Source: Struthio camelus (Eukaryota > Chordata > Aves > Struthioniformes > Struthionidae). Taken from it: a stretch of 64,000 bases of DNA. Position numbers and translations under genes: made by a program. The notes under the pieces are model-generated. The model had not been told where the DNA came from and did no database searches. It saw nothing but the letters and a program-made list of their open reading frames with translations. Each line of letters starts with the position of its first letter. Positions within the stretch are counted from its first letter, which is position 1. Of this stretch, positions 24,901 to 37,600 are shown piece after piece. Location of the stretch: positions 194,116,247 through 194,180,246 of the forward strand of contig NC_090942.1 of NCBI RefSeq assembly GCF_040807025.1. The letters are read 5' to 3'.

Positions 24901-27229
24901 CTGCCAGCTGTAGCCGCATTGTATGGGGGAAAGGGTGCAAACAAAGGGGCTGCCTTGTGTTTTAAGGGTAAAACTATGAGCTTGTTCCTCAGGTTAGTGA
25001 TTACCCATGGAAATCAATGGGATTCCTCAAAGAAAGCACCGTTTTTGATCTGAGAAAGCTTCGCTGTGAACTTACCCTAACGGAGCCTCCTGGGGAAGGG
25101 ATGTTTGCTTAGTCCTTTCCAAGGAGAAAAAAGGAGCTGTAGGCACGTACCAACAGGTAAAAGCTGGGCAAAAACCCTCTGGGTATCTTAGGCCAGGGTT
25201 ATCCTATTATATGTACAAATATATAAAATATATGATACCTATAGGATACCATCAGGAAATGCAAAATTGTTTTTATAAATCCACTAATACACATTCCCTA
25301 CAAGCTGTACAACAAAAAGGGAGAGAGCAAACAAACATTTCAAGTTTAGCCCATTTTTCACTTATAACTGAGCTTCATAACGGTGTTGTTGTCAATGTGA
25401 TCAGTGGAGGCGTTTCACTCTGAGAGGCCATATGGTCTTTGAGATGAAACCCCCGAGAAACACTGCTCTCAAGAAATTATTGGAAGTTGCATTTTTTTTT
25501 TTCCCCCCTCCTGAAAGCATCCTGGTATTGCAGTTTTTGAAGGGTTATTTAGGACGATTGCAAGGTGTACGGGCCTGAGTGTGGCAGGGCTAAAGCAAAT
25601 CTGACTGGCAACGATGCTGAGCAGCACCTATGCAGACTCAGATTGTGCTGGTACCTGGCCTCTCAGGGTATAGATCAGTTTAGAGTTTCCAATTGCTCCG
25701 AAAGTGGAAGGGGCTGCCAGGTGCATGAAAGGTTGGTTGCTTGGATTAAACACCACAGGGCCACAGCCAGACCAGTTTTTTTTTCTCATTACAGCCCCTG
25801 TGGCCCACTAAACAGAGCAGCTGAGAGTGATAAAGACTGTCTCAAGAAACTCAAAGCATGAGCTAGTGGCATGTGTTTTGGTGGCTAGTGAGATATGGGA
25901 AATGCAAGCAGCACGGTCTGATGCAGTTGGGCTGCCCTAACTGCAGCAGGAGCTGCTGTGAATCCTACCAAGATATAGGGGTTTCCTGGTGCTGGTGGGG
26001 GTCCCACCCCATTTAGTTTTCCACCTCTCTGTCCCCCATTCCCAAAGCCTCTTCTCCTTTTAAGTGACTTTGGCAGATATTTTAGAAGTGATTTGCAAGC
26101 TGCTTCCACTTGGAAGGTTTCTTTGGAAGCTGATGAGTTTGTGTCTTCCTCCTATATGCAGAAAAGACCTGAATTTGTGGGGTATTTGAGAGTGTGAAAG
26201 TTCTTAAGAAAATAGTTTTGCAGCTGTCAAATAAATGAATTCAGGCTACTTTCCTTGTTTCATAATCTTTAAAGACTCAGTGTTGTAAAAACAGCTCCAA
26301 GCTTGGTGGTCTTTCCAGGTGTTTGGTTTGCTTTCCTCTGTTGTCCAAAGCCCAGTGCTGCAGATTGTTACTCAAATAAGCCTTGGAGGTTACTACTTTG
26401 CCCTGACTCTGTGCGTTGATTTCTACGGGAACTTTGCCATTGCATTATTGGTCCCAGCCGCAAGCCCTGTGTGAAAAAAGGCCAATACCAGGGGTTGGGA
26501 ATTTTGGGCTTGGGTCCTTGGGCTGTCGAGTTCCTGCTGCAGGATGCTCCTTCCGTGTCCTGCACAGCACAAAGCTCTCTGCAGCCATAAAAAGCAGAAT
26601 AATAATAGTAACGTCTTTGTGCAAAATGGGTCCCCGCAGTGTCTGCTGTGGCTGGCCTGCCTGGGACGGCTCGCAGCTGAGCGCCTGAGGGCAAAAGATG
26701 TCGAGGAGGGGGCGAACGTTTTCCAAACTACAGGCATGTGTGTACAATATAATACTTAGGGTTGGTTTTAGCGTAACCGTCACTTGAGGCAGTTCTTCTG
26801 CACGGTGATGATAATAGGACTAAGTAAAACTGTAGCTAAAATGCCCAAACCGATGTTTTGCTGTCGTGAAGCAAGGAGCTGGCAATGATAGGTATCTGGA
26901 AGGCTTTGCCCAGGCTGGGCCGTGCAGTAGTTAATTCTCTGCACAGAAAACCAGTGGCAAGATGGGGAGGGGAGAGCACAAGTCAAAGTCCAAGCCTCAG
27001 AACTCGCCCTGCTGCAAGGGCTTTGTTGAGAAGTCCATGACCTAAATTCGGCTGGGCTGACAGCAGCCAAAACCTTGGTCTGCTTAGCAAGCAACTGAGG
27101 TTGCCGGCAGCTTTTGTGTCTGACCTCACTGTGCCAGCGGTGAGTGGCCTCCACTGCTGTGTTGGGTGCTGCTGGCTCTTGTGGCACCTCGACTCCCGGC
27201 CTGGGCTTTTAACAAGCTTCTAGAAGAAA
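18951..27229. other. Intergenic, MRPS31 to first CR1
   Basis: 8.3 kb with no gene I can support. Contains a 36-bp-offset direct repeat (22359-22416), a T-run near 19702-19717, a (TTG)n stretch near 20867-20881, and moderately GC-rich patches at about 23250-23825 and 24280-24680 without recognisable protein similarity. Confidence 0.7.
22359..22416. repeat. Direct repeat, 22 bp at 36-bp offset
   Basis: TAACCTGACGTGTCAGAAAT and the next bases occur at 22359-22380 and again at 22395-22416. Each copy contains the near-palindrome CTGACGTGTCAG. The spacer holds TGCAAGGGATAAGTAATA, which recurs with one change at 21458-21475. Confidence 0.85.
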
Positions 27230-27261
27230 TATGAATTTAAGTGAATTTAATTGAATTTAAT
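27230..27261. repeat. Three 10-bp tandem units at the CR1 5' junction
   Basis: TGAATTTAAG, TGAATTTAAT and TGAATTTAAT occur in tandem directly before the CR1-homologous sequence begins. This is either a pre-existing simple repeat or one produced at insertion. Confidence 0.75.
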
Positions 27262-27953
27262 TTCAGCTCTGCAGAGAAGGACCTGGGTGTCCTGGTGGAC
27301 AACAAGGTCACCACGAGCCAGCAATGTGCCCTTGTGGCCAAGAAGGCCAGTGGGATCCTGGGGTGCATTAGGCAGAGTGTTGCCAGCAGGTTGAGGGAGG
27401 TGATCCTGCCCCTCTCCTCAGCCCTGGGGATGCCACATCTGGAGTCCTGTGTCCAATCCTGGGCTCCCCAGTACAAGAGAGACATGGCACTGCTGCAGAG
27501 AGTCCAGCGGAGGGCTACAAAGAGGATGGGGGACCAGAGCATCTCTCCTATGCAGAAAGGCTGCGAGAGCTGGGCCTGTTGAGCCTGGAGAAGAGAAGAT
27601 GAGAGGCGATCTCATCAGTGCGTACAAGTATCTGAAGGGGGGGGGTGTCGAGAGGATGGGGCCAGACTATTTTCAGTGGTGTCCAGCAACTGGGCAAGAG
27701 GCAACGGGCACAAACTGAACCACAGGACCTTCGATCTGAACATGAGGAAAAACTTCTTTCCTGTGAGGGTGAGGGAACACTGGAACAGGTTGCCCGGAGA
27801 GGTTGCGGAGTCTCCTTCGCTGGAGATATTCAAAACCCGTCTGGATGTGATCCTGTGCAACGTGCTCTAGAGGACCCTGCTTGAGCAGGGAGGTTGGACT
27901 AGATGATCTCCAGAGGTCCCTTCCAACCTTGTCCTTTCTGTGATTCTGTGAAG
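27262..27953 (+). mobile_element. CR1 LINE, 5'-truncated 3' end with broken ORF2 remnant
   Basis: Recognised as the C-terminal end of a CR1 (chicken repeat 1) reverse transcriptase ORF plus its 3' tail. Characteristic translated blocks are [82 protein letters not shown] and [20 protein letters not shown]. These lie in different frames (breaks near 27525-27545 and 27630-27680), so the copy is dead. The DNA tail TTGGACTAGATGATCTCC ... TTCCAACC ... TGTGATTCTGTGA is the typical avian CR1 3' end. Only about 0.7 kb remains, so the 5' truncation is severe, as is common for CR1. There is no sign that it serves a host gene. Confidence 0.95.
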
Positions 27954-29233
27954 TGTAGGCAGTAGTATCATATGGAGTCCAAAAATGTGCTTTGCGAGGC
28001 TTATTTCGAACTCTCTGTGGCTGTTGGTAATAACTTGTTCTTTTTCTCTTTCTGCAGCACTTTCTGCAAATGGGCATTTAATTAGATGCAAATGTAGTAA
28101 GCAGAACGCTTTCAGCCATCCTGCCACCAGTGCTGAGGTATTTTAACAAAATCAGGGGGTTAGAAAAGATGCTGCAACCCTCCCCAAACCAAATCCAGGT
28201 CTCATTTCATTGCCAAAGAGCCATTTTTTGTAATAGGAGCAGGCTTGGGCGTGGCTGAACTGTGTGTCCCTGGGATACTTTGACCTAAGCCGTTTCTCTC
28301 CTTGCTTAATGTTTCCCCTCTGTGTGTCCCTCACCCCAAATGGCTGTGGGGGAACAGTTAAGATGGCAGAAGATTTTAACACTGGAGGGATCAGGCCCTC
28401 AGGACGGTCCATGCCGATGACATATAAATGGATGTCTGCATAGAAATGGGCCTGGTGACCACTTGGAGACTCTTCCAACCCTGTTTTTTGACATTACAAG
28501 GTAGCTGGCTCAGCCTTGGTCTCCATTTTAGTTGGTGAGGGGGCACATCTGGGTATGTTTTGGGGGAAAGACTTGGGGACAGTCCCAGATGCAGTGCTAT
28601 GACCTGCTGCTGTGGAAACCCTCCATTGCAAGGCTGAAGCGGGAGTGAGCAGCTCGGTGGCGGGTGGTGGCCTGCCCCATTTGGGATTTGGCCCAGGGCC
28701 TCCGGACCCCATGGCAGTGCCGGAGGTGGCAGGGTGATGACCACCAGTTTCCCTCTTGCTCAGCCCTGGGAAAAGAGTAAAGACATGTTAATCAAAGCTT
28801 CTCCCTTCCCACTACCATGTGAAAATGGGGAAGGGAGAACCTGCTCCTCTCCCTTCCTGGTCATGATGGGAAAGAGAACCAACGTTTGCTTTCCACTGCC
28901 TCGTAACCAGAATGAGAAGGAGAAAAGAGGATGTGGAAAAGGAGAAAGGAGAAGCTCAGGGCATGAGGGTCCACCGAAACCTGAAATCGACTCAGGAGAT
29001 TAGCACTGTGCAGTATGGTGCCCGCGTTTGTAAAGAAAACGTTTGTTCGGTCGTACAGTAACAGTATAGGAAGGCAACCCAGAATAAAATCTGTCCCATC
29101 TGTGGTCGTTGAAAGGGGTGTTGCTGAATGCTATTTATAACATTTAATTATTATTATTTTTACTTTTTCCAGTTCCTCCCTGACAAAGAAGGCCAGTCAG
29201 GCTGCTGCTTGGGAAAGAAAACTGCGTTAAGGT

Positions 29234-29271
<38 letters not shown>

Positions 29272-31309
29272 AGAAGCTCCTATGTCCACTCCCTCCCCCC
29301 TCCCCCCCCCCCAATAATTTGGCCATCCTTATTTTGTCAGATGCTGAGACTTCCTGCACACCTGGAAGTTCAAGTCAGGAGCTGAGTGTGACTGTGCTTA
29401 TCTCAGCCCTGGTAAAAAGACAGGGAAGGGAGGAGTAGCAGGAAGACAAGGGTGAGGCTGGATTAAAATTTGCCAAATCTCTTTTAAAAAAGAAAAAGCC
29501 AACCCTCTAAAATTTGCTTGGAGAAAAAAGCCTCAAGGGTGGTGGGGCCGTGCCTGAGGTGGGCTGGCGGCTGCAGGAGCGAGCGATTGCCGGTGAGGGG
29601 AGCCGAGCCAGCAGAGGGAGTTCAGACCTTGCTTATCCTCGGCTATTTCTGCACTATACCCACTGAGGGGCGAGTGCCTTGGAGGAAATATCATGCTGTC
29701 ACCAGGGCCTTGGCGCCAGGCTGGGCTGTGCTGATCACGGAGATGATTGCTTTTGGCGGTGGTTGTGGACATAACCAGGATTTGGCTGTTATCTTTCGGC
29801 TAACAGGTCTTTTCACTCCCAGAGAGGAGAGTTGGCCGTTTTTTGGCTGAAAAGCCCAACTGATGTCCGTATTGCTCATGACAAACTGCCAAGCGGTGAG
29901 AAGTTGCTCCTAAATTAAGCAAGCAGGATAAGGAAAGGCATGCCGGGTCGTCTTCTTGCCGTTTTTCTTGAAGGCTGGGGACCCTCCTTTTCCCCCCTTT
30001 TTAACCCTGGAGGTTTGATGTCCCAACTAGGCTTTCTTCTTGACGGTCCCTTTCCTGTGACCATCACTGTGGCCCTCTAAACTCCCTGGAGGAGTCACTC
30101 GACAGTGGCACAAAACAAAAAATTAGAAAAGGATTAAAGCTCTGCTATTTGGGTCTCAGCCCCAGTGCAAAAGGATGGAGGTCTGCCTGCCCGAGCGGAT
30201 ATCGCAGAGACAGACGAATCTGCAGCTTGCTCTGGCTGAGCCTGTCTCCATCGCTTGTCCTCTTGCAGTGAGACCAGTGCTCTGGTTAATTCCTTTCTGA
30301 CTTTTTTAAAATTTATTTTTACCAGTTTTTGTGCTGGCATCACTTATCTGAGTCTGGAGGAATTGCTACTGCTGCAAGAGGAGGCAGGATCGGGCACAAA
30401 ACATGAAATACGGAAAGAAATGAAAATCCCATGGCAAGTTTCTTTTAGTTTTTTTTGATCTCTCTGTACTTAAAGAGGAGGATCACAGGGGTTTTGGGGC
30501 CTTCCAGAAGCATTTTCCCTTGGCCTTTGGCTCAAAGCCTATGCTGGTTTGAGCTTAAACCCCCTAATCTGCTGTGGTCTGGCGTAGCGGTGCCGTGTGG
30601 GATGAACCGTGCGTATTTTGCTCTGGCAGTGTGACACTGCCCAGGAGTAGATGACTGTGTGGGCTGTCAAGCAGCAACAATAAAAGTCAAGTGTGGCTCT
30701 TAACATACCTCTCCTTACTCTGATACTCATAATTAGGCCGTACAGAGGAGCTACTAATTTGAATAGTTTCTGTGGCTCCCTTCAGACAGTCTTTGTAGCA
30801 GTTATTTATTTAAATCGGGCTATGGAAAGACATTACACTTTCCTGAACCATTTGATAGCCTGACCCACCCCCACAAATGGTGCCATATGATTTTACTGCA
30901 CAAAAGCCAAATATAACAAATAAACAAATAACCTGTGGTGTCTGATAATTCAGGTGACGTAGGGGAATAATTGCTTAGAAACTTACAGGAAGACACTCGA
31001 ATGCTTTTTTTGATTGTGGCACATGAACTGTGAGTAGCAGGTTGCATGTTTTGGCTTTTAACAGGAATAGAGATAAAGATTTGAATCCAGGCCATCTAAG
31101 ACTGATTCAGCTCAGTTCAAAGGTCCCTGACAAGGGTTTGGCTGTGAGAGGAATCTCCCTCACTGTCAATTAAAATCGCCCTAAATGGGTTTAGCTACAC
31201 TGTGCAAAGGCGCTCTTCCTGGGAGGCCAGGTTGGCCGTGCCGTGCCTTGGCACCGTACAGCTCCCAAATTCGCTATGCGGAGAAGACCCTTGTTTCACA
31301 GGTTGTAAA
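27954..31309. other. Intergenic, CR1 to ancient CR1 remnant
   Basis: 3.4 kb with moderately GC-rich patches (28.4-29.9 kb) and a 30-nt A homopolymer at 29239-29268 followed by a C-rich run near 29294-29311. Several overlapping ORFs under 120 codons occur on both strands, none with recognisable similarity. Confidence 0.7.
29239..29268. repeat. Poly-A homopolymer (30 nt)
   Basis: An uninterrupted run of A, followed by GAGAGAAG and a C-rich stretch. It could mark a retroposed sequence end, but no processed pseudogene was recognised upstream. Confidence 0.9.
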
Positions 31310-31515
31310 GTCAACGTGAGTCTATATAATCACCTAATCTGATATCGTGTGGTTTATTTATTTCAACTAGAGCATTTTTTTTTCTTTTTCCCCAGGAAAA
31401 CAAACAAGCAAGCGAGCCAGCCATCGTGGGTTTAGTAATTTCCAGTGATGGAGAATCCACAACGGTGCCAGGTAAGTTGTTCCAATGGTTAATTATGCTG
31501 ATGAAGTCAACGGAG
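31310..31515 (-). mobile_element. Ancient degraded CR1/L3-like LINE remnant, antisense
   Basis: In + orientation the sequence carries the ordered blocks ATCACCTAATCTGATATC, CTAGAGCAT, CCAGTGATGGAGAATCCAC and GGTAAGTTGTTCCAATGG followed by TTAATTA. I recognise these as the reverse complement of the 3' region of old amniote CR1/L3-type LINEs, common in turtles, crocodiles and birds. It is heavily diverged with an inserted T/C tract. The exact subfamily and ends need a RepeatMasker run. Confidence 0.75.
31396..31471 (+). other. Splice-flanked pseudo-exon inside the antisense CR1
   Basis: Preceded by TTTTTTTTTCTTTTTCCCCAG and followed by CCAG|gtaagt, which are strong acceptor and donor sequences. 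The 76 nt are open only in the first frame (beginning ENKQASEPAIVG). It is probably an accident of the antisense LINE, but it has the ingredients for exonisation in a non-coding or FOXO1-linked transcript. Confidence 0.3.
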
Positions 31516-34500
31516 TTACTGTAAACTCAGTTTATTACCAGTGTGACTGAACAGAAAATTTGGCCTAGTTACCAGAAAAGAGTAGCAGTCACTGTTTGAA
31601 GTTACTGTATTTCTTTAAATAAAATTATTCGCCTGTGAAAGATATGGAAATGCAAGACTTTTCTTCCATAGCATACTACAGCTACTCCAGTATACCGCTG
31701 GAATATTATTAACAAATACAAATTGCACACACATTTAGGGCAGTGAATTGGGCTTAATTTGTGCAGAAGTCCATGCCCTTGTTAGGACTATATTACTGTT
31801 GGCTGTGATAACGTTTTTATCTGTTAACTTCCAAGCTGCTACGACTAACACCAGCTACTCATGAAATGAGTCAGCTAACTTTCCTTTTAACCGTTTGCTC
31901 TGCTCGCTGAAGGTGTTATGAATGTTGTGTTATGACAAGCTGGTCGACACTCATTCCTTTAAAGCTTATGTAGCAATTTTATTGTCACAATAGGCATTTT
32001 AAAAAATGGAGTCAGAGTTTTTCAGCAACTGGGCAAGAAACTGTTATCGCTTCAGTGCGAGGACCTGACTGAAAACAATTGTTTTGATTTATTAAAAAAT
32101 AATCTTACGATAGAAATTAGAGTTGCCATATCCAGCTTTTTGCTCCCACAGGAACAATTCTTATAGGCTTTCTGAATTATCCAGAAACTGTCAAGGCAGA
32201 TTTATGCTTAAACTGGTTTATACGGAAATACATTGCAAACCACTGCCACAAATCATTACTAATCAAAATGAATCTGAATGATTAAAGGTCTGAAATCTCT
32301 CCCCAAACTGCATTAGTGAATTAGAAATTGCATTAAAATTATACTGCAGTTCTCAGTTCCAGTCAGATTTCTGCCTCTTCTCCCCCTGCTTGCACATTGA
32401 ATTTGGAGCTATTACCTGGAGCCAGTGCCCTGATAAATGGCTTTTCTTTCCCCGGTGAAATTTCCACAGGTAAACGGGGAACATTTGTCCCTGGAGAAAG
32501 AACAGAACATTGCTGGGACTGAAAGATAGAATAGCTTGTTACACCCTAAGAAAGATGGTAAGCCCTATATACTAATCACACCCCTACTCAGGTAAAAAAA
32601 AAAAACTTTCATGCTAGCAAAGTTATCTCTTAACATTTAAAATGTCTGTGGTATTCTTCTTAACTTCCTGTGCCTAACTGCTGGTATTATTATTGCCCTA
32701 AGCTGCCAAATAGTTATTCTTTCCCAGCCCAGATGTGAATAAAGTGATGCAGTGTATATTTATCTTTTTTTGGTTACTTCACATAAATATTCTGAGGCTT
32801 AATAAGTGGTGATGGGTGGTGACGTGTTTCAATAACCTTCTACGAAAATGCTCGCAAAGGATTATTCTTCTTTCTAGTCCACGATGATTTACTTATTCCT
32901 TCAGCTAAATGTTTACTTCATGTTGATTATAAGGTGCATAAAACCATAGCAATGGAAGGTATCATTTCCAGAGGCCATTTTGGCCAGGAAGTTAAGCTCT
33001 TTGCTGGGAGAATATATGGACTCAAAACCCAGAAGGTGCCTCCTGAGCCTGCTCTCAAGAGCTGCAGGGAGGAGCGATGACCCGGTATGTTCCTGGCTGT
33101 TACTGTCTGAGGAAGGCACCATAAAACATGATCTTTAATCCACCTGGAAACTGGATTTTTAAAAAAAACCCACTTAATCTTCTTGCAAAGGCTGATGCGG
33201 TCGGTGGGACGATCGTGGGTCTGAGCCCTTCCAGGACAGACCTGGGTGATGATCCCTCTGTACCTATTCCCCTGGCTGTGAACCTGACCTGCCAAATATA
33301 AGCATTTTACACTGTTCCTGTGTTTTATCCTGATCCAAACTGGTCAAAAACCTAGGGGAAGTCAGGGACTGCCCAGCACAGGTGCCCCTACCCTGTATTA
33401 GTGGCTGGCAAGTGCTCCTCTGCTGCATCACCATAGCTCTCCAGCAACCCCGACAGATCTTCTGGAATATGTTACTGTCTCCAGGTTGCTCCAGCTCGAA
33501 GGCAAAAGGTATTAGCAGAGATGTCGGTGCATGAGCTTGCAAGCGCCGCAGGTAATTGAGTGGTGAGCGCAAGTTCATCGTGTGCTGGGATAGTTCCCCA
33601 GGCTCCTTTCCTGTTTAGAGGGGAGATTAGCTCAGCCCATAAATGCACCTGCAGCCAGATAGTGTTGTGCAGCTACCTTCCACATGGGAAAGGTAGTGAT
33701 GAGGATGCCGGATGCAGGGAAACCCATGCACCAACAGGACCGTCCTCAGGGCAGCTTTGATGCCTAATGCTCTGCTGAAGTGGCTCCTCCAGCCTGAAGA
33801 AGGCCACTGCCGGGAAGAGCTGTTGATGTCTGCTTTGGGATCATCCAGTATACCCAAACAGCGTGGACTTCCCTGTGAGGACAGGAAAAGGGATGTGGAT
33901 CCAATGCGACACATCTGAAGGGGGCTGCTGCAGACTGATGCTTCTTGTTGCAATTGCTTCTACCTGACAGGAATGAGGTAGGTGCAGTTTAATCAAGAAC
34001 AGCTTTTGCTTCCCAGTGAGCCTCCCTGGGAAGGATTTGTCTGCCGGGGGTGGTCAGCACTGCCAGTAGGTTTGCCGGGCTCCTTTGCGCAGCTGCTGGC
34101 CCCAGGCGCTCAGAGATCACCTCTTTGGCTCAGGTCAAAAGTCACAGAAAGCTCTTGCTGCAGTGGTGCCAGTGGTGGTTATGGAGATGATGAGCTGGAC
34201 TGATAATTGTGTCTTTTTTAGAGCCGCAGATAAGCAAACGTTTGAGGAGGAAGAAAGTGAGGGGAGAAGAAGAACCTGTATTTCTCACTGTATCAGGATA
34301 CTAGGACTTGACTATAGCCCGATGATCACTGAGGCTGTTTCAAGGCAGAGTGTTTTAATATCATAAAAGGGCCAGCTGGTCTTGGAGAATCATCATCTTT
34401 CTCCTTTTGTAAAAGTTGAAGGCCTGTCTATCCCCTAGGTCTGCTCTAATTAACAAGCAGGAACCAGGAGCACCTCTCCAAGCAACTCAGGCTTTTCTGA

Positions 34501-34609
34501 GCCTGTGCTTCATCCCTACAAACACACACGTGGTTCTGTGCGCGACAGAATTTCACCTTGTGTGGTATCACAAAATGCTTTCTGCTTCATTTTTCATGGT
34601 GTTTACAAG

Positions 34610-34633
34610 AATTCCCTGTTTTTACAGGGAATT
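34610..34633. repeat. Perfect 10-bp inverted repeat with 4-nt loop
   Basis: AATTCCCTGT, loop TTTT, then ACAGGGAATT, followed by TTTAAAA. It would form a stable short hairpin. There is no evidence that it is transcribed. Confidence 0.7.
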
Positions 34634-37600
34634 TTTAAAAGTAATTCTTTACTATTCAGCTGTTAGGGGGATGGTCCTTCAAAGAGGTATTCGTTGCTGG
34701 CATTCATCCTAGATGACCTGGACAGCCGTCTTAGAGCCTTCGTGTGCATATCTGTTCTTGCCTTCACAAGCCCTTGTCCCACAATGTAACCTTGCCTGGA
34801 AAGACCTGGTGTCTGACCCTCACCTATCTCCTCCGTTTCTGGGGCAGTTTTATGGTTTGTATGTTTGAGACTGTGTCCTGTCTAGTTGATTTGTACTCGC
34901 AGCTGGAACGATCCCCTAAGTCTGAGCTGACCATCAGGTGCTACATTCAACAAAACTGGATGTCCTTTGCAAAACCTTTCCTGCAGTGTTTGATGCAGCA
35001 TTGCTTTGTGAATCAAGGACTTGCTTTTGAGGCTTAAGTGTCCCACTCCTATTCAGGATTGTGTTTCAGTTATTGAATAAAGCTGTCTTCTGTAAAAGTC
35101 TCTCCCACTCCTATGTCATCTCCCACTTTTTAATTGCGCAGAATGTGCATACTCTGTTTCTTAGGAGGTATTACAAGTCCTTGTCTGAGGATTCTTGCAA
35201 AAAAGTTTTGCTGCTTTTAAATGAAACAGCTCTTTTGGAGAGCCAGGCACTGCTAATGGGTATGTTTCTTTCCATACTTTAGACAGCCTTTCACGCCATT
35301 CCTGTACGTTCACTCTTGTGGCTTCTTGCAGGCGTCTTCTCTCCAGTTTGTCTCTGCTTTCTGTGCCTATTGCTTTAAAGTAGTTCTTCCTGTCTTCGTG
35401 AAAAGACAAAAAATCCTCTTGCAGCCATGGGTGCATTCCTGGGATGTTTGGGCTTCGCTGGAATCTCTGGTCTCCGCTGCGCGAACTTCTCCCCAGCCGG
35501 CTTTCCTCCCACGCTGCTGCTCACACGGCTGTTCTTTGCCCTACCTCCACTCCTGATGTGAAATAGGAGTTCTCTGCTCGTAGATAAGGTGAGCCCGGTG
35601 GCACAGCTTATGACTAAGGTGGGTCTCTATTATAATAACAGGTTAACAGGTGAAGGGAGCAATTAGAGAGGGAGAAATATGTCTTACTCTGTTGAGATGA
35701 TAGCACCAACTGACTGTATCTGCATTCCTTCCAAACAAGAATATTCTGGTCTCCTAAAGGCTGTTGGTAACTTATACTGTACCCCAGATAGGGAGATCGG
35801 CTTTAAAGACCTTGTCAATCTTCTCTCCCTTTCCAGTGACACTGGTCTCCTTTCAGGCAGACACTTTTATTTTTAAGTTTCTAATAAGTGTACAATACTG
35901 GCCTGGCATTTTGAAGTAAATTTGGTAGCAGAGGTTGAACAGTATTCACAGATTACTACTTTATGTGGCTTTTACCAAAGCACAGTACGCAGGTGCTTTT
36001 AAATAATGCTGTCTTCTATTAACACCATCAGTGCTATTATTGCACTATTCTATCAAACATTAAATTTGAAGTTTAACTGTTAATTTATTTAATAGGAAAG
36101 ATGATGGTTTGTACTTCCGGATGAAGACTAAGAACATTAAGAAGTAATGTTATATATAATATTGCTATTGTCTTTGATTTCTTACCTGGAATCACTTGAT
36201 TTACCTTTGCATAAAGAAAATGTCAGAAAATGTCTCTCAGTCTTCACTGGCGTTGGATACCTGTAAAGCTCCTCAAACTTTAGCAGCATGTAAAGGCTTT
36301 CCTTTCAAAATTGAAGTGATGAAGCTAGCTATTGTGTTGTCTTCACACACATGGATTTCCTCAAAAATATCTCTTGGTATTTGGCTTTGATTGGATCAAG
36401 CATTTGTCATGACCTGAAAAAACTGACAGTAGACTGACAACTGTGAAGGCAGATTGCATTTATTTTCTGCTGCTTTGAGGGAGAGCTTCCTTGGTCAATG
36501 TGCTTTCAGTTGGGTGACTGTAGAGTTTGAGCCAGAGATAAAACTTACCAACTCACTTGTTCCTCGACATGCTCTGATGTCTGATTGCTTGCAGGCCTGG
36601 AGGGCTGGGATTACCCTCAGGGCACCAGCACTTGGTATAGAAGTAGCTGCACATGTTTCCAGCAGGCTACGTGAAGGGTAGGTTTTGCACCCAGCAGTAG
36701 AGGTTTGAAGGTAACTAGCATCCAAGGTCGAGCTAGTTCCTCTAGCTCGTATTGTCTTCAAATCGAGACAGAAACACAGGCTATCTGGGCTTCTGGGCCA
36801 GGATTTGGATAAAGTGAATTATTCTCTTCTTGTTTTTCTTCCTCAGCTACAGATGGAGCTTAAGGTGATGGGCAGAGACCTGAATATTAAGATTTAGCTG
36901 CCTGAGTCATGGCAGGCAAGTCTTACCCACACCTGCATCTTCTGGACTGAGCGGTGCTCGGGCTCTGAAATGCTAGCCGCCCCAGAAGCCTTGGCTAGCA
37001 CAGGAACAGCTTCAAAGCTGCTCTTCTACCTTGTAACCAGGAAGAGGTACTTTCCCCTTTGCCTGGAGGTATCATTAGAAGGTGGCAAAGGCCAGTTTTA
37101 CTGCGACAAGTTAATTCACTTGATTTTTTCCCCAACGAAGCTGTGGAAGGGTTCTGTGCAAGCCACAAGTGCTATATGGAGAAATAGGGCTTTTCTCCCG
37201 TGCTCTTGCTGTATGTGCAGTGCTATCGATAACAAAAGCAGCTACCTTCTCAAAAGCAAAATCCTATTTCTGAATTGCTTCTGATGGCCTGGGCTGATCT
37301 TTTTGTTTCTGACTGAACTTGCTGTATTAGCAGAAATTCCTGCTGTGAAGTGCCTGTTCCCCTCACCAAGTTCTTGTGAAACATCTGTGAGAGAGTAACA
37401 TGGCGCTGCTGCCGTGCTCAGCACAGCAGCTGCCAGCCTGCTTGCCTTGTGTGCTGCCAGGCCGTGCCCAACGTGAGCATTCAAGAGCTTTCATGGGTCA
37501 TTTACACAGCTTTAAACAGTTTTGGTAAGCACCTTTCTTCTCAATCAATTCAAACAAGATGTAACACCAAGGTTTTTCAAAAGAGTTTTCCAAATACTTT

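Noticed and set aside
28437-28490. Possible CR1 tail (CTTGGAGACTCTTCCAACC)
   Set aside because: Match limited to a short generic block; no TTGGACTAGATGA motif or terminal repeats.
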